A stretch of 64,000 nt of DNA, from contig NZ_CP110139.1 in assembly GCF_025979885.1 (NCBI RefSeq), positions 2,790,001 through 2,854,000 on the forward strand, read 5' to 3'. The stretch is from Hymenobacter sp. YIM 151500-1. GTDB taxonomy: Bacteria > Bacteroidota > Bacteroidia > Cytophagales > Hymenobacteraceae. The notes under the pieces were generated by a model that saw nothing but the letters and a program-made list of their open reading frames with translations, was not told the origin of the DNA and searched no databases. The first letter of the stretch is position 1. Each line of letters starts with the position of its first letter. Of the stretch, positions 29,982 through 38,503 are shown in pieces. The translations under genes were made by a program, and so were the position numbers.

Positions 29982-32336
29982 TTACTTTTCGACCACGGCC
30001 ACCTTACTGATGCACGGGTTTTTGCCGTCCTGGTCCGAGGACAGCACCAGGTACACGCCCGACTGCACCCGGCGGCCGTTGTAGTCGGCCAGGTTCCAGG
30101 TGACGGTGCCACCGTTGGCGCGGGTTTCGTACACGAGCTTGCCCGTCACGTCGGTGATTTTGACGATGCCGTTATTGGCCAGGCCCGAAATGCCCACTTG
30201 ACCAGTGAAATTAGTGCGCACCGGGTTGGGCGCCACCTTGGCGCAGCTGGGCTTGCCTTCGGTCACGGTGGCGTCGCCGCGGTAGCTGACCACGCCGGCA
30301 TCCGTCACCACGAACACCTCGCCGGTGCGGTCGTTCACGGCCACATCCACGATACGGTCGGAGGGTAGCGGGCTGTTGGCGGCGGTGAAGTGGCGCAGGG
30401 CTTCGTCGCCATCCTCGTTGAACAGCCACAGGCCCCGGTCGGTCCCAAACCATTTGCGGTTGCCGCCATCCACGGCCAGCGTCCGCACGGCCTCGCCCAC
30501 CAGGGCCGGGAAGCCGGTGCCGTCGCCGCGCCGCACGATGGGCGCCCGGAAGCCCAGGCCGAGGCCGGGGTCGAAGGCACTAAGCGGGTCGTTGAACACG
30601 GCCGGACCTTTGAGCGTGGCTACCCAGATGTCGCCGCGCCGGTCTTTCACCACTTTGTACACCTCGCCGGAGGGCAGCCCGTCGGCTTCCGAAAAAGAGC
30701 GCACCGTGTTGTCCTCGGTGCGCAAAGCCACCATGCCCAGCTGGGTGCCGCCAGGCGCCCGCGCCCGCGAAACCCAGGCGTTGCCGGCTTCGTCGAGGGC
30801 AATCCGGTCGAGGTTTTCGCTGCCGCCGAAGTAGGGCACCGTGCGCCACGTGCCCGCCACCGGACTAAACACGAACAGCCCCGACTGCCCGGCTACCTGA
30901 TGGCGGTTCACCACCCACACGTCGCCGTCGGGGGTGGCGGCCAGGTCGGTTACGCGGGTAAAATTGGGGTCGGCAATGGCGCTGCGCAAGGGGTTGGGCT
31001 GGCCGGTGGTGGGGTTGAACAGCCGGAACGCGCCGGGCCCTTTCCACTCCAGCAGGCCGTTGCCGTAGCTGGCCACGTAGAGCGTGCCGTCCGGGGTGCG
31101 CACCCCGCGCGACACGTCCAGCAGGTTGGGGTACTGCCCGGCGGGCAGCGTGGCATTCACGGTGGTCCACTGCCCGTTCTGAAACGTCGAAAACCCTTCC
31201 CGCAGTCCGCGCTGCAAGTACCGGTCGGAGTAGCCACCCGAAAACACCGTGACGGAGTTGGTGCGAGCATCGGCCAGCACGCTGAAGTTCTGGGCCCGCG
31301 CCGGAGCGTTGGTCGTAAACTGCTCGGCCTGTTGATTCTGGATTTTCAGTAGCCCATTACGGAAATCGGCTACATAAAATGCTCCTTCACGGCCCCGCAG
31401 GGCGGCGCGTGGGTCTTGGAGCAGGGCCGGCCGCAACGTGGCTACCACGGCACCTGAAGCCGGATTCAGCACCGTCAGCTGGGGCTGGTTGGTGGTGAGA
31501 AGCAGGCCGGCGCGCGAGGCCGTGAGCTGCCGGTACTCGGCGCCCGTGGGCGCCCCGCTCACCGCCTGCCAGCCCAGGGCCGGCGCGGCGGGGTCGAAGC
31601 GGTAGAGCTTGTCGCCGCTGACGCCGGCAAACACGCGGCCGTCCTGCACGGCCAGGGTGCGGTAGGGGTCGTTGGGGCGGGCGGGCAGGTCGGTGGTCCA
31701 GGAGCGGAAGTCGAGCAGGTTGCTGGTGAGGCGGGCTCGCATGAGGCCGTTGGAGGTGGCCGCCAGCAGAAACCCGCCCGCTACGGCCGTGGCGTAGGCC
31801 CGCACCACCGTGCCGCCCGGCCCGATGTTGGTGTAGGTGTCGCGGATTTCCAGGCGGGCCACATCCAACACCACAATGCCGAAGCTGGTGGCCAGGTAGG
31901 CTAGGCGCCCGTTGAGGTGGATGTGGTTGATAACCTTGCTGCCGCTGATTTCCTTGCGCAGAATGTCGGTAAGGTTGCGCACCTGCGCCTCGCCGCTGCC
32001 CAGGCGCAGCAGGTCGAGGTTGGTGTTGCGGTAGGCCACCACCAGCTGCTGCCCTACCGAGTCGTAGGCCAGCGCACTTACGCCCACGTCCGAGAGTCCG
32101 TCGCGGCGGGACAGCAGGCGGGTGGTGTTCAGCTCCTTGTCGTAGTAGAAAAAGGCGTCGGCCGTGGCCACGTACACGCGGCTGCCCGCTTCGGCCAGGG
32201 CCGTGGCGCGGTTGGTAGGCAGGTGAAGCTGCCAGTCGCCGAAGCCCACTCCGCCCGCCGACTGCGCCCCAGCCGGGCTGGTTAGCAGCAGCAAGCACGC
32301 AAGCAGCACCCAGGAACAGCGGCGGAAGTGAGGCAT
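29982..32336 (-). CDS. porZ: Type IX secretion system PorZ-like beta-propeller protein
   Basis: This 784-residue exported protein has a signal peptide (WVLLACLLLLTSPAGAQS). The N-terminal region GFGDWQLHLPTNRATALAEAGSRVYVATADAFFYYDKE is typical of PorZ. Two beta-propeller regions follow, with repeats such as GNAWVSRARAPG, GDIWVATLKGPAVF and RKWFGTDRGLWLF. The last 90 residues form a T9SS sorting domain (KVAPNPVRTNFTGQVGISGL ... SGVYLVLSSDQDG). In Porphyromonas PorZ belongs to the surface attachment complex that links T9SS cargo to lipopolysaccharide. It adjoins recO and tdk. Confidence 0.88.
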   Translation of the reverse strand: MPHFRRCSWVLLACLLLLTSPAGAQSAGGVGFGDWQLHLPTNRATALAEAGSRVYVATADAFFYYDKELNTTRLLSRRDGLSDVGVSALAYDSVGQQLVVAYRNTNLDLLRLGSGEAQVRNLTDILRKEISGSKVINHIHLNGRLAYLATSFGIVVLDVARLEIRDTYTNIGPGGTVVRAYATAVAGGFLLAATSNGLMRARLTSNLLDFRSWTTDLPARPNDPYRTLAVQDGRVFAGVSGDKLYRFDPAAPALGWQAVSGAPTGAEYRQLTASRAGLLLTTNQPQLTVLNPASGAVVATLRPALLQDPRAALRGREGAFYVADFRNGLLKIQNQQAEQFTTNAPARAQNFSVLADARTNSVTVFSGGYSDRYLQRGLREGFSTFQNGQWTTVNATLPAGQYPNLLDVSRGVRTPDGTLYVASYGNGLLEWKGPGAFRLFNPTTGQPNPLRSAIADPNFTRVTDLAATPDGDVWVVNRHQVAGQSGLFVFSPVAGTWRTVPYFGGSENLDRIALDEAGNAWVSRARAPGGTQLGMVALRTEDNTVRSFSEADGLPSGEVYKVVKDRRGDIWVATLKGPAVFNDPLSAFDPGLGLGFRAPIVRRGDGTGFPALVGEAVRTLAVDGGNRKWFGTDRGLWLFNEDGDEALRHFTAANSPLPSDRIVDVAVNDRTGEVFVVTDAGVVSYRGDATVTEGKPSCAKVAPNPVRTNFTGQVGISGLANNGIVKITDVTGKLVYETRANGGTVTWNLADYNGRRVQSGVYLVLSSDQDGKNPCISKVAVVEK

Positions 32337-32338
32337 GA

Positions 32339-32435
32339 GAAGTGAGAGGTGATTAGACATGAGACAGTAAGATAGGAGAAGTGAGACTTCGTGCTGACAG
32401 CATGGTTACCGAAACATCGTCTCAGGTCTCACTTC
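32339..32435. repeat. Family E repeat region upstream of porZ
   Basis: The words AGAAGTGAGAGGTGATTAGACATGAGAC (split by a short gap) and the inverted TCTCAGGTCTCACTTCTCATC pair around 'cgtgctgacagcatgg'. Related sequences occur at 23,073 and 60,133. The region contains nothing else recognisable. Confidence 0.45.
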
Positions 32436-33053
32436 TCATCGTCTCAGGTCTAGTATTCTCACTTCTTTCCCCTTCATGCCTTCCTGGAAGCAGTAGCGGC
32501 AGCGGGCCTCGTAGGCGTCGGTTTCGCCGAGCAGAATTTTGTCTTCGGAAGCCGCGACACGGAAGGAATAGGAGGCAATTTCGCCGCAGCACACGCAGAT
32601 GGCGTGCACCTTGGTCACGAACTCAGCCACAGCCATCAGGGCCGGCATGGGGCCGAAGGGGCGGCCCTGGAAGTCCATATCGAGGCCGGCCACGATGACG
32701 CGGGTGCCGCCGTTGGCCAGCTGCACGCACACATCCACCAGCGACTCGTCGAAAAACTGCGCCTCGTCGATACCTACTACGTCGCAGCCGCTGGCCAGCA
32801 GCAGCATTTCCTGGGCCACCGGCACGGGCGTGGAGCGGATACTGTTCTGGTTGTGCGACACCACATCTTCCAGGTGGTAGCGGGTGTCGAGGGCGGGCTT
32901 GAAGATTTCGACCCGCTGGCGGGCTATTTTGGCGCGGTTGAGCCGGCGAATCAGCTCCTCGGTTTTGCCCGAAAACATGGAGCCGCACACAACCTCAAGC
33001 CAGCCCCGGCGGGCTGTGTCGCGGCCCGTTCCTACGCGCGGTTCTATAAACAC
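32436..33053 (-). CDS. tdk: Thymidine kinase (type II)
   Basis: This 205-residue salvage enzyme phosphorylates thymidine. The P-loop is in [16 protein letters not shown] (about residues 23-38), the catalytic/substrate region in [12 protein letters not shown], and two zinc-binding Cys pairs in [10 protein letters not shown] and [11 protein letters not shown]. It begins at a GTG (33,053); the sequence FIEPRVG-TG before the P-loop matches family beginnings, and no ATG exists upstream of the P-loop. It is cytoplasmic and fits with the nucleoside permeases elsewhere in the window. Confidence 0.94.
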   Translation of the reverse strand: MFIEPRVGTGRDTARRGWLEVVCGSMFSGKTEELIRRLNRAKIARQRVEIFKPALDTRYHLEDVVSHNQNSIRSTPVPVAQEMLLLASGCDVVGIDEAQFFDESLVDVCVQLANGGTRVIVAGLDMDFQGRPFGPMPALMAVAEFVTKVHAICVCCGEIASYSFRVAASEDKILLGETDAYEARCRYCFQEGMKGKEVRILDLRR

Positions 33054-33321
33054 AATGGCAAGCTGCGGAGTGAGTAAATGAAAGATGCGGCCAGCTGAAC
33101 CGGCCGATGCAGAAGCCGAAAGTACGAGTTTAGCAGCACAGATTGTGCAGATTGACCGGATTGCCCAGCCCTAGAACTACGGCGCGCAGCTCGCGCGTCG
33201 CCCGCGCCGCTTGACTGGCCCCTGAGCTCCAAGGGCTGCCGCTTTGGGCCAGGCAGAGTAGTTCGACAAAGCCACTGCATAGCCAGAAGTTCAGCCCTGG
33301 GAAGCCCGAATGATTGGCGCG

Positions 33322-33660
33322 CTACGGCCCGTACTGCACGTGCGGGAGCTGCACGGCGCGGGGCACGCGCACCACCACTTCGGCGGCCGGGGCGGCGGTG
33401 GGCAGCAGGCGGGCCTGGCAGGTGAGGCGCTCGGTGGGCAGGAGGCGGCCGGCGGCGCGGTAGCGCAATTCGGCTTCGGTGGGCGGCGTTAGGTGGTCGG
33501 GGCCGTGCAGCACCTCTACCCGGCAGGTGGTGCAGCGCCCCCGGCCTCCGCAGGCGTGCAGCCAGTCGTGGCCGGCGGCCTGCACGCTGGCCAGCAGCGT
33601 GGCACCGGCCGACGTCGAAATGGGCCCGGCGGGCAGGTTTTGCACGGTTAGAGTGGGCAT
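33322..33660 (-). CDS. 2Fe-2S ferredoxin
   Basis: This is a 112-residue plant-type ferredoxin. The cluster ligands are C37-x5-C43-x2-C46 (HACGGRGRCTTCRVEV) and C81 (ERLTCQARLL). The N-terminal MPTLTVQNLPAGPISTSAGA is the usual beta-grasp start. It is divergent from the 33,695 gene, with 34 bp between start codons. The redox partner is unknown. Confidence 0.9.
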   Translation of the reverse strand: MPTLTVQNLPAGPISTSAGATLLASVQAAGHDWLHACGGRGRCTTCRVEVLHGPDHLTPPTEAELRYRAAGRLLPTERLTCQARLLPTAAPAAEVVVRVPRAVQLPHVQYGP

Positions 33661-33694
33661 CTTTGCCTAAATTGCCCGTTGAACCAGGCTTTCC

Positions 33695-34858
33695 ATGAAG
33701 ACCAAATATAGCGACGCCAAGTGTGAACAATACGGCCGCCTGCTGGCCGCCCTGCTCTGCGACCAGCACTTCGGGGCCCGGCCCACAGCCACGCTCGACG
33801 GCCCGGCCGTGCTGCGCTTTACGCCCATTCGGCAGGTAAACCTGTTTGTGGTGCAGCAGCTGCTGGGCAAGTGGACCGCCGAAATGAGCCGTCTGCGCAG
33901 CCCCTACTTCGATTTCGAGGATGCCGATGTGCGCCAGGCCCTGACCCAGTTTATGAACGTGCTGTCGAGGCGCATCAAGCTGACGCGGCCCGCGTTTGAG
34001 CCCCTGCTGGCCACGGCCATCCAGGACACGCTGCTGGGCGCCCTCGACCCGGCCGACACGTTTGGGCGCAAGCTGGTGGGCGAGCAAGCCACCGCCACAC
34101 CCGAGCAGCTGCGCGAAGGCCTGCGCTACCTCGACTTCAACAAGCCGGTGTTTGAGGGCTTTGTGGACCTGCTGCCCGCCGGCCAGGCCCAGGAGCGGGA
34201 GTACCTGACCAGCCGCTTCCGCCTGCACCTGGAAACCCAAGCTGCCGAGCTACAGCCCCTGCCCGAGCTGCTGGCGCAGTTCAACGTGCTGCTGCCCATC
34301 ACCGAAGCCGACCTGAGCGAAGAAGCTGCCGCGCCCCAGCCCGCCACGGTTGCCGCGCCAGCACCGACTACCGCGGCACCCGCTGCTCCGGCCCCTACTC
34401 CGGCGCCCGCGCCAACTCCGGTTCCGGCGGCGGCTGAGCCCGTGCAGCCAGCCGCTGCGGCCGTCGCGCCCGTAGGGCCAGCTTCGGTAGCTGCTGCCAC
34501 GGCGCCGCCCGCCACGGTGCCCTTATACGAAAAGTTGAAAGCCGAGCAGCCGGCCGCTCCCACGCTCAGCGAAACGCTGCGCCCGGACCGGGCCGGCGCC
34601 ATGCTGGCCGAAAAAGCGCCCAAGGTGGAATCGTTGCGCGAAGCCATTTCCATCAACCAGCGCTTCAGCTTCATCAACGAGCTGTTCAACGGCGAGAACA
34701 TGGAGTACCACGCCGCCATTCAGCACCTCGATACCCTGCCCGACGCCGAATCGGCGAAGCAGTACGTGACGGGCCGCCTGGCCTCCCAGTACAACTGGAC
34801 CCGCAAGGAAGAGCACGTCAACAAGCTGCTAAAGCTGATTGACCGGAAGTTTGCGTGA
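33695..34858 (+). CDS. Conserved Bacteroidota protein with Ala/Pro-rich linker, unknown
   Basis: This 387-residue protein has no signal peptide. The N-terminal domain (residues 1-210, KTKYSDAKCEQYGRLLAALLC) is helical. A linker from about 213 to 275 is almost only Ala, Pro, Thr and Val. The C-terminal domain (about 310-387) reads LREAISINQRFSFINELFNG...EYHAAIQHLDTLPDAESAKQYV...YNWTRKEEHVNKLLKLIDRKF, a block I recall in Bacteroidota proteins of unknown function. The layout suggests two domains on a flexible tether, perhaps an adaptor. It is divergent from the ferredoxin gene. Confidence 0.85.
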   Translation: MKTKYSDAKCEQYGRLLAALLCDQHFGARPTATLDGPAVLRFTPIRQVNLFVVQQLLGKWTAEMSRLRSPYFDFEDADVRQALTQFMNVLSRRIKLTRPAFEPLLATAIQDTLLGALDPADTFGRKLVGEQATATPEQLREGLRYLDFNKPVFEGFVDLLPAGQAQEREYLTSRFRLHLETQAAELQPLPELLAQFNVLLPITEADLSEEAAAPQPATVAAPAPTTAAPAAPAPTPAPAPTPVPAAAEPVQPAAAAVAPVGPASVAAATAPPATVPLYEKLKAEQPAAPTLSETLRPDRAGAMLAEKAPKVESLREAISINQRFSFINELFNGENMEYHAAIQHLDTLPDAESAKQYVTGRLASQYNWTRKEEHVNKLLKLIDRKFA

Positions 34859-34892
34859 GTTGTTGAGCGGCAAGCTGCTGTTCTAGGCTGTG

Positions 34893-35062
34893 TGGACAGT
34901 TGATACCAGCCCGTCATGCTGAGCGGAGCCGGAGGCGCAGTCGAAGCATCTCTACCTCTGGCTAATCTCAATCGTGTGAACGAAGCGGTAGAGATGCTTC
35001 GGCAAGCGGACGCCAGATGAAGCAGGACGGTTTTTTTACTGTTTTTGGACAGTTGGTACCAG
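34893..35062. repeat. Family A copy 3 flanked by near-perfect 17-bp direct repeats
   Basis: The element (about 34,905-35,030) has the CGAAGCATCTCT / AGAGATGCTTCG pair and 'ggctaatctcaatcgtg' loop, followed by TTTTTTTAC. It is bordered by TGGACAGTTGATACCAG (34,893-34,909) and TGGACAGTTGGTACCAG (35,046-35,062), which differ at one base. Such flanks resemble a target-site duplication. Confidence 0.65.
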
Positions 35063-35122
35063 ACCCTAGCGGAAGTTCCAGAACATCAGCTTGCGGCTTG
35101 AAGCTTACGGCTTGCCGCTCAC

Positions 35123-36421
35123 CTAGTACCGCTCCAAATCCTGCTTGCGGTAGGCGTCGATGGCCAGCAGGATAAACAGCAGCACGGTAAAGGACCACAG
35201 TGAGGAGCCGCCGTAGCTGAAGAAGGGCAGCGGTATTCCCACCACGGGCGCCAGGCCGATGGTCATGCCGATGTTGACGCAGAAGTGAAAGAAGATGATG
35301 CTGGCCACGCAGTAGCCGTAGGTGCGCCCAAACACCGATTTCTGCCGCTCGGCCACGTACACGATGCGCGCCAGCAGGGTCACGAACAGCACGATGGTGA
35401 CCATGGAACCCAGCCAGCCCCATTCCTCGCCCACGGTGCAGAAGATGAAGTCGGTGCTTTGCTCGGGCACAAAGTCGAACTTGGTTTGAGTGCCTTGCAG
35501 GAAGCCCTTGCCGGCCAAACCACCCGAGCCGATGGCAATTTTGGACTGCGTGACGTTCCAGCCCACGCCCAGCGGATCGGCCGAGGGGTTGATGAGCACC
35601 TCGATGCGCTTGCGCTGGTGGGGCTGGAGCACGTTGTTGAAGAAGAAATCAACCCCGAATACCATCCCGATTACCACGGCCCACACGCTCAGCGACAGGG
35701 GCAGGTGGTGGCGTATCACCTTGGGGTTGAAGAGAAACACCAGCCCGAGCAGCACGGTAAAAGCCGCCGCCAGCCACAGCTTGGGCACCAGCAGGGCCAG
35801 AATAAGGATAATGCCCGCCGCGGCCAGGATCAGCAGGATCAGCGGCGACATGCCCTCCCGGAAATAAGCCAGCAGAAACGCCCCGAACACCAGGGCCTGG
35901 CCGGTTTCGTTGGCGGCCAGGATGAGCAGGGGCGGCAGCAGCGTGAGGCCGGCCAGCACCAGCTGGTCGCGGAAGTTTTGCTGGCGCAGGTTGATGCTGG
36001 CCATGTAGCGCGACACAGCCAGGGCCGTGACGAACTTGGCAAACTCGGCCGGTTGCAGGCGCATGGGCCCCAGCTCCAGCCACGACCGGGACCCGGCAAT
36101 GGGCCGGGCAATAAACGGCGTGATAATGAGCAGCAGAATCATGCCCCCGTACAGCGCAAACGCAAACGTATCGTAGGCCTTATAATCGACGACGAGCAGC
36201 ACCACAATCAGTACCACGGCGGCCCCAATCCAGAGTATTTGCTTGAACCAGTTGAAGGCCATCAGCTCCTGGAAGCTGAGGCTGCGCAACGGGTCAGCCG
36301 GCGCGTCGGGCGAGTAGCTGGCCGCGTACACATTGAGCCAGCCCAGCCCCACCATGAGCAGGTAGAGCAGGACCGTTACCCAGTCGATGCTGCGGGAATA
36401 TCTTGCGGGCGAGGATGGCAT
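35123..36421 (-). CDS. rodA: Rod shape-determining protein RodA
   Basis: This is a 432-residue SEDS glycosyltransferase that polymerises peptidoglycan with PBP2 during elongation. About ten membrane helices are visible. SEDS signatures include RPIAGSRSWLELGPMRLQPAEFAKF, NETGQALVFGAFLLAYF and QGTQTKFDFVPEQSTDFIFCTVGEEWG. It is 91 bp downstream of mrdA, separated by a perfect 30-bp inverted repeat. The product acts in the inner membrane with MreBCD. Confidence 0.96.
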   Translation of the reverse strand: MPSSPARYSRSIDWVTVLLYLLMVGLGWLNVYAASYSPDAPADPLRSLSFQELMAFNWFKQILWIGAAVVLIVVLLVVDYKAYDTFAFALYGGMILLLIITPFIARPIAGSRSWLELGPMRLQPAEFAKFVTALAVSRYMASINLRQQNFRDQLVLAGLTLLPPLLILAANETGQALVFGAFLLAYFREGMSPLILLILAAAGIILILALLVPKLWLAAAFTVLLGLVFLFNPKVIRHHLPLSLSVWAVVIGMVFGVDFFFNNVLQPHQRKRIEVLINPSADPLGVGWNVTQSKIAIGSGGLAGKGFLQGTQTKFDFVPEQSTDFIFCTVGEEWGWLGSMVTIVLFVTLLARIVYVAERQKSVFGRTYGYCVASIIFFHFCVNIGMTIGLAPVVGIPLPFFSYGGSSLWSFTVLLFILLAIDAYRKQDLERY

Positions 36422-36429
36422 AGGGTGTT

Positions 36430-36507
36430 TGTCATTCCGAGCGGAGCGAGGAATCTGGGGTAGCTTCTTGCAGGTAACCCAGATTCCTCGCTCCGCTCGG
36501 AATGACA
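36430..36507. repeat. Perfect 30-bp inverted repeat (family B) between mrdA and rodA
   Basis: The arms 36,430-36,459 (TGTCATTCCGAGCGG..., ending GAATCTGGG) and 36,478-36,507 are exact reverse complements with an 18-base loop. In RNA this would form a very strong hairpin between the mrdA stop and the rodA start. The same words occur at 1-67, 11,080 and 12,731. Confidence 0.85.
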
Positions 36508-36512
36508 GGTAG

Positions 36513-38351
36513 TTAATGTCGTTTTACAAACCGACTGGCGGGGCCCTGGAGCCAGTATTCCCAGCGTTTGCGCCAGGGGGCGATGTTGCCGCGCAGGTAT
36601 TTTTCCATCATCAAAGCAGCTAGGGGCGCGGCGGATGAGCCCCCGAAGCCGGCGTTTTCGATGAAGACGGCAATGGCAATCTGGGGGTCGTCGGCGGGGG
36701 CGAAGGCGGCGAAGGTGGCGTGGTCGTCGCCGTGGGGGTTTTGCACGGTGCCGGTTTTGCCAGCCACCGAAATGCCGAATTCCAGCAGACTGGCGTAGTT
36801 GCCCGTACCGCCGCGCCCATCTACCACCGACTGCATGCCCGGAATAATAGCCTCGAAGTGCTGCGGGTCCACGCCCACGGTATGCCGCTCCCGAAACTGG
36901 GGCAGCGGCCCGCTTTGGCCCACGCTGCGCACAAAGTGGGGCGTGTAGTAGTGGCCGCGGTTGGCAATGGTGGCCATGATATTGGCCATTTGCAGGCCGG
37001 TAATGCCAATTTCGCCCTGCCCGATGCTCAAAGAGTACACCGTGCGGTAGTTCCAGCGGTGGTAGCCGTTGCGTTTGTCGTAGAAATCAGGGGATGGAAT
37101 CAGGCCTTTTTTCTCCTGCAAGAGGTCCACACCCAGCTTTTCGCCCAGCCCGAAGTTCATTACCTGCCGGCGCCACTCGCCCAGGCCCAGGCGGGCGTCC
37201 TCGAAGCGGTTGGCCGAGCGGCCGCGCAGCACCGCTGCCCGCATCACTTGGTAGAAATACGGGTTGCAGCTCTGCTTGATGGCAATGCCCACGTGGCCGG
37301 GGTACTCGTGGCGGTGGGTGCAGCGCACCAGCTTCTGGTTGCAGGCAAAGCCGGTGGCGGGCGTCACCACGCCCATTTGCAAAGCCACCAGCTCGTTTAC
37401 TAGCTTAAACACCGAGCCCGGCGGGTAGGTGGCCATGAGCGGGCGGTTGAACAAGGGCTTGGCCGTGTCCTGAAGCAGGGCCATGTAGCGGTTGCCCATG
37501 CCCTTGCCCGACAGCGTGGCCGGCTCAAAGGCCGGCGCCGACACAAAAGCCAGAATCTCGCCGGTTTTGGGGTCGAGGGCCACAATGGAGCCGCGCTTGT
37601 TCTGCATCAGCAGCTCCCCGTAAGCCTGTAGCTCCGAGTCGATGCTCAGGTGCAAGTCCTGCCCGGCCACCGACAGCGTATCAAACTCCCCGCCCCGAAA
37701 AGCGCCCTTCTCTATGCCGCGCACGTTGACCATGCGGTACTGCACGCCGCGCCGGCCCATGAGCTGGCTTTCGTAGTAGGACTCCAGCCCCGTAATGCCC
37801 AAGAAGTCGCCGGGCTGGTACTTGGCGTACTTCGGTTTTTCGAGAAAGGCGGGCGGTATGGAGCCCACGTAACCCAGAGCGTGGGCCAGGTTGGGCGTGT
37901 TGTAGGACCGCGCCATGCGCGCCTTGATGCTGAAGCCGGGAAAGTCAATCAGGTTGTCCTGAATGGCAGCCAGCTCTGGCGTGCTCAGGTTCTGCACCAG
38001 CGGCGAGGCCTTGACGCGGCTGAATTTTTTGGCGGCCTGGAGCCCGGCGCGCACCTCTTCCAGGGGCAGTTGCAGCAGCTGGCAGAAGCGTAGCGTGTCG
38101 AGTTGCTTCACCTCGCGCGGCACCACCATCAGGTCGTACACGGGCGTGTTCTGCACCAGAATCTGGCCTTTGCGGTCGTAAATCAGGCCCCGGTACGGCA
38201 CCTGCACGATGCGCTGGAGCGTGTTGCGGTCGGCGGCCAGCTTGTAGCTGCCGTCCAGCACCTGGATATAAAAAAGACGTACCGCAAACACCAGCGCCAC
38301 AGCCAGGAAAATGGCCTGAACCACGTACTTGCGGCCTTCGAGGTATTGCAA
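36513..38351 (-). CDS. mrdA: Penicillin-binding protein 2 (elongation transpeptidase)
   Basis: This 612-residue peptidoglycan transpeptidase works with RodA. A membrane anchor (VVQAIFLAVALVFAVRLFYI) is followed by the dimerisation domain (RGLIYDRKGQILVQNTPVYDL) and the catalytic domain. Active-site motifs are S313-VFK (PPGSVFKLVN), S361-CN (KQSCNPYF) and K532-TG (VAGKTGTVQNP). No ATG lies near the family start; a TTG at 38,351 gives (M)QYLEGRKYVV. A promoter at 38,401-38,430 predicts RNA starting near 38,395, excluding longer frames. It lies downstream of a 347-bp inverted repeat. Confidence 0.95.
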   Translation of the reverse strand: MQYLEGRKYVVQAIFLAVALVFAVRLFYIQVLDGSYKLAADRNTLQRIVQVPYRGLIYDRKGQILVQNTPVYDLMVVPREVKQLDTLRFCQLLQLPLEEVRAGLQAAKKFSRVKASPLVQNLSTPELAAIQDNLIDFPGFSIKARMARSYNTPNLAHALGYVGSIPPAFLEKPKYAKYQPGDFLGITGLESYYESQLMGRRGVQYRMVNVRGIEKGAFRGGEFDTLSVAGQDLHLSIDSELQAYGELLMQNKRGSIVALDPKTGEILAFVSAPAFEPATLSGKGMGNRYMALLQDTAKPLFNRPLMATYPPGSVFKLVNELVALQMGVVTPATGFACNQKLVRCTHRHEYPGHVGIAIKQSCNPYFYQVMRAAVLRGRSANRFEDARLGLGEWRRQVMNFGLGEKLGVDLLQEKKGLIPSPDFYDKRNGYHRWNYRTVYSLSIGQGEIGITGLQMANIMATIANRGHYYTPHFVRSVGQSGPLPQFRERHTVGVDPQHFEAIIPGMQSVVDGRGGTGNYASLLEFGISVAGKTGTVQNPHGDDHATFAAFAPADDPQIAIAVFIENAGFGGSSAAPLAALMMEKYLRGNIAPWRKRWEYWLQGPASRFVKRH

Positions 38352-38400
38352 AACGGAAAAAGCTGAAGAAGTAAACGCTCCGAACCTGTTGTTGGACCGG

Positions 38401-38430
38401 CAAAGATACAACGCAGGCCTCACCCCCCAA
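38401..38430 (-). promoter_or_regulatory. mrdA promoter
   Basis: On the minus strand TTG (38,430-38,428), a 19-bp spacer and TATCTTTG (38,408-38,401) match the Bacteroidota consensus. It gives mrdA-rodA its own start, independent of mreBCD, and supports the non-ATG start of mrdA at 38,351. Confidence 0.65.
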
Positions 38431-38503
38431 CCTTGCCACTGCTCCACGCGCCATATCCCATGAAGAAGCCTGCTGATTGACGCTTCCCATGCCGGCGACA
38501 ACC

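Noticed and set aside
33044..34240. Long open frame on the minus strand opposite the 33,695 gene
   Set aside because: It is antisense to a gene with clear domain structure, is rich in repeated His/Gln/Gly/Arg, and has no recognisable motif; GC-rich DNA often yields such frames.
38349..38501. Extension of PBP2 to 38,501
   Set aside because: The added residues precede the promoter and do not resemble the PBP2 N-terminus.
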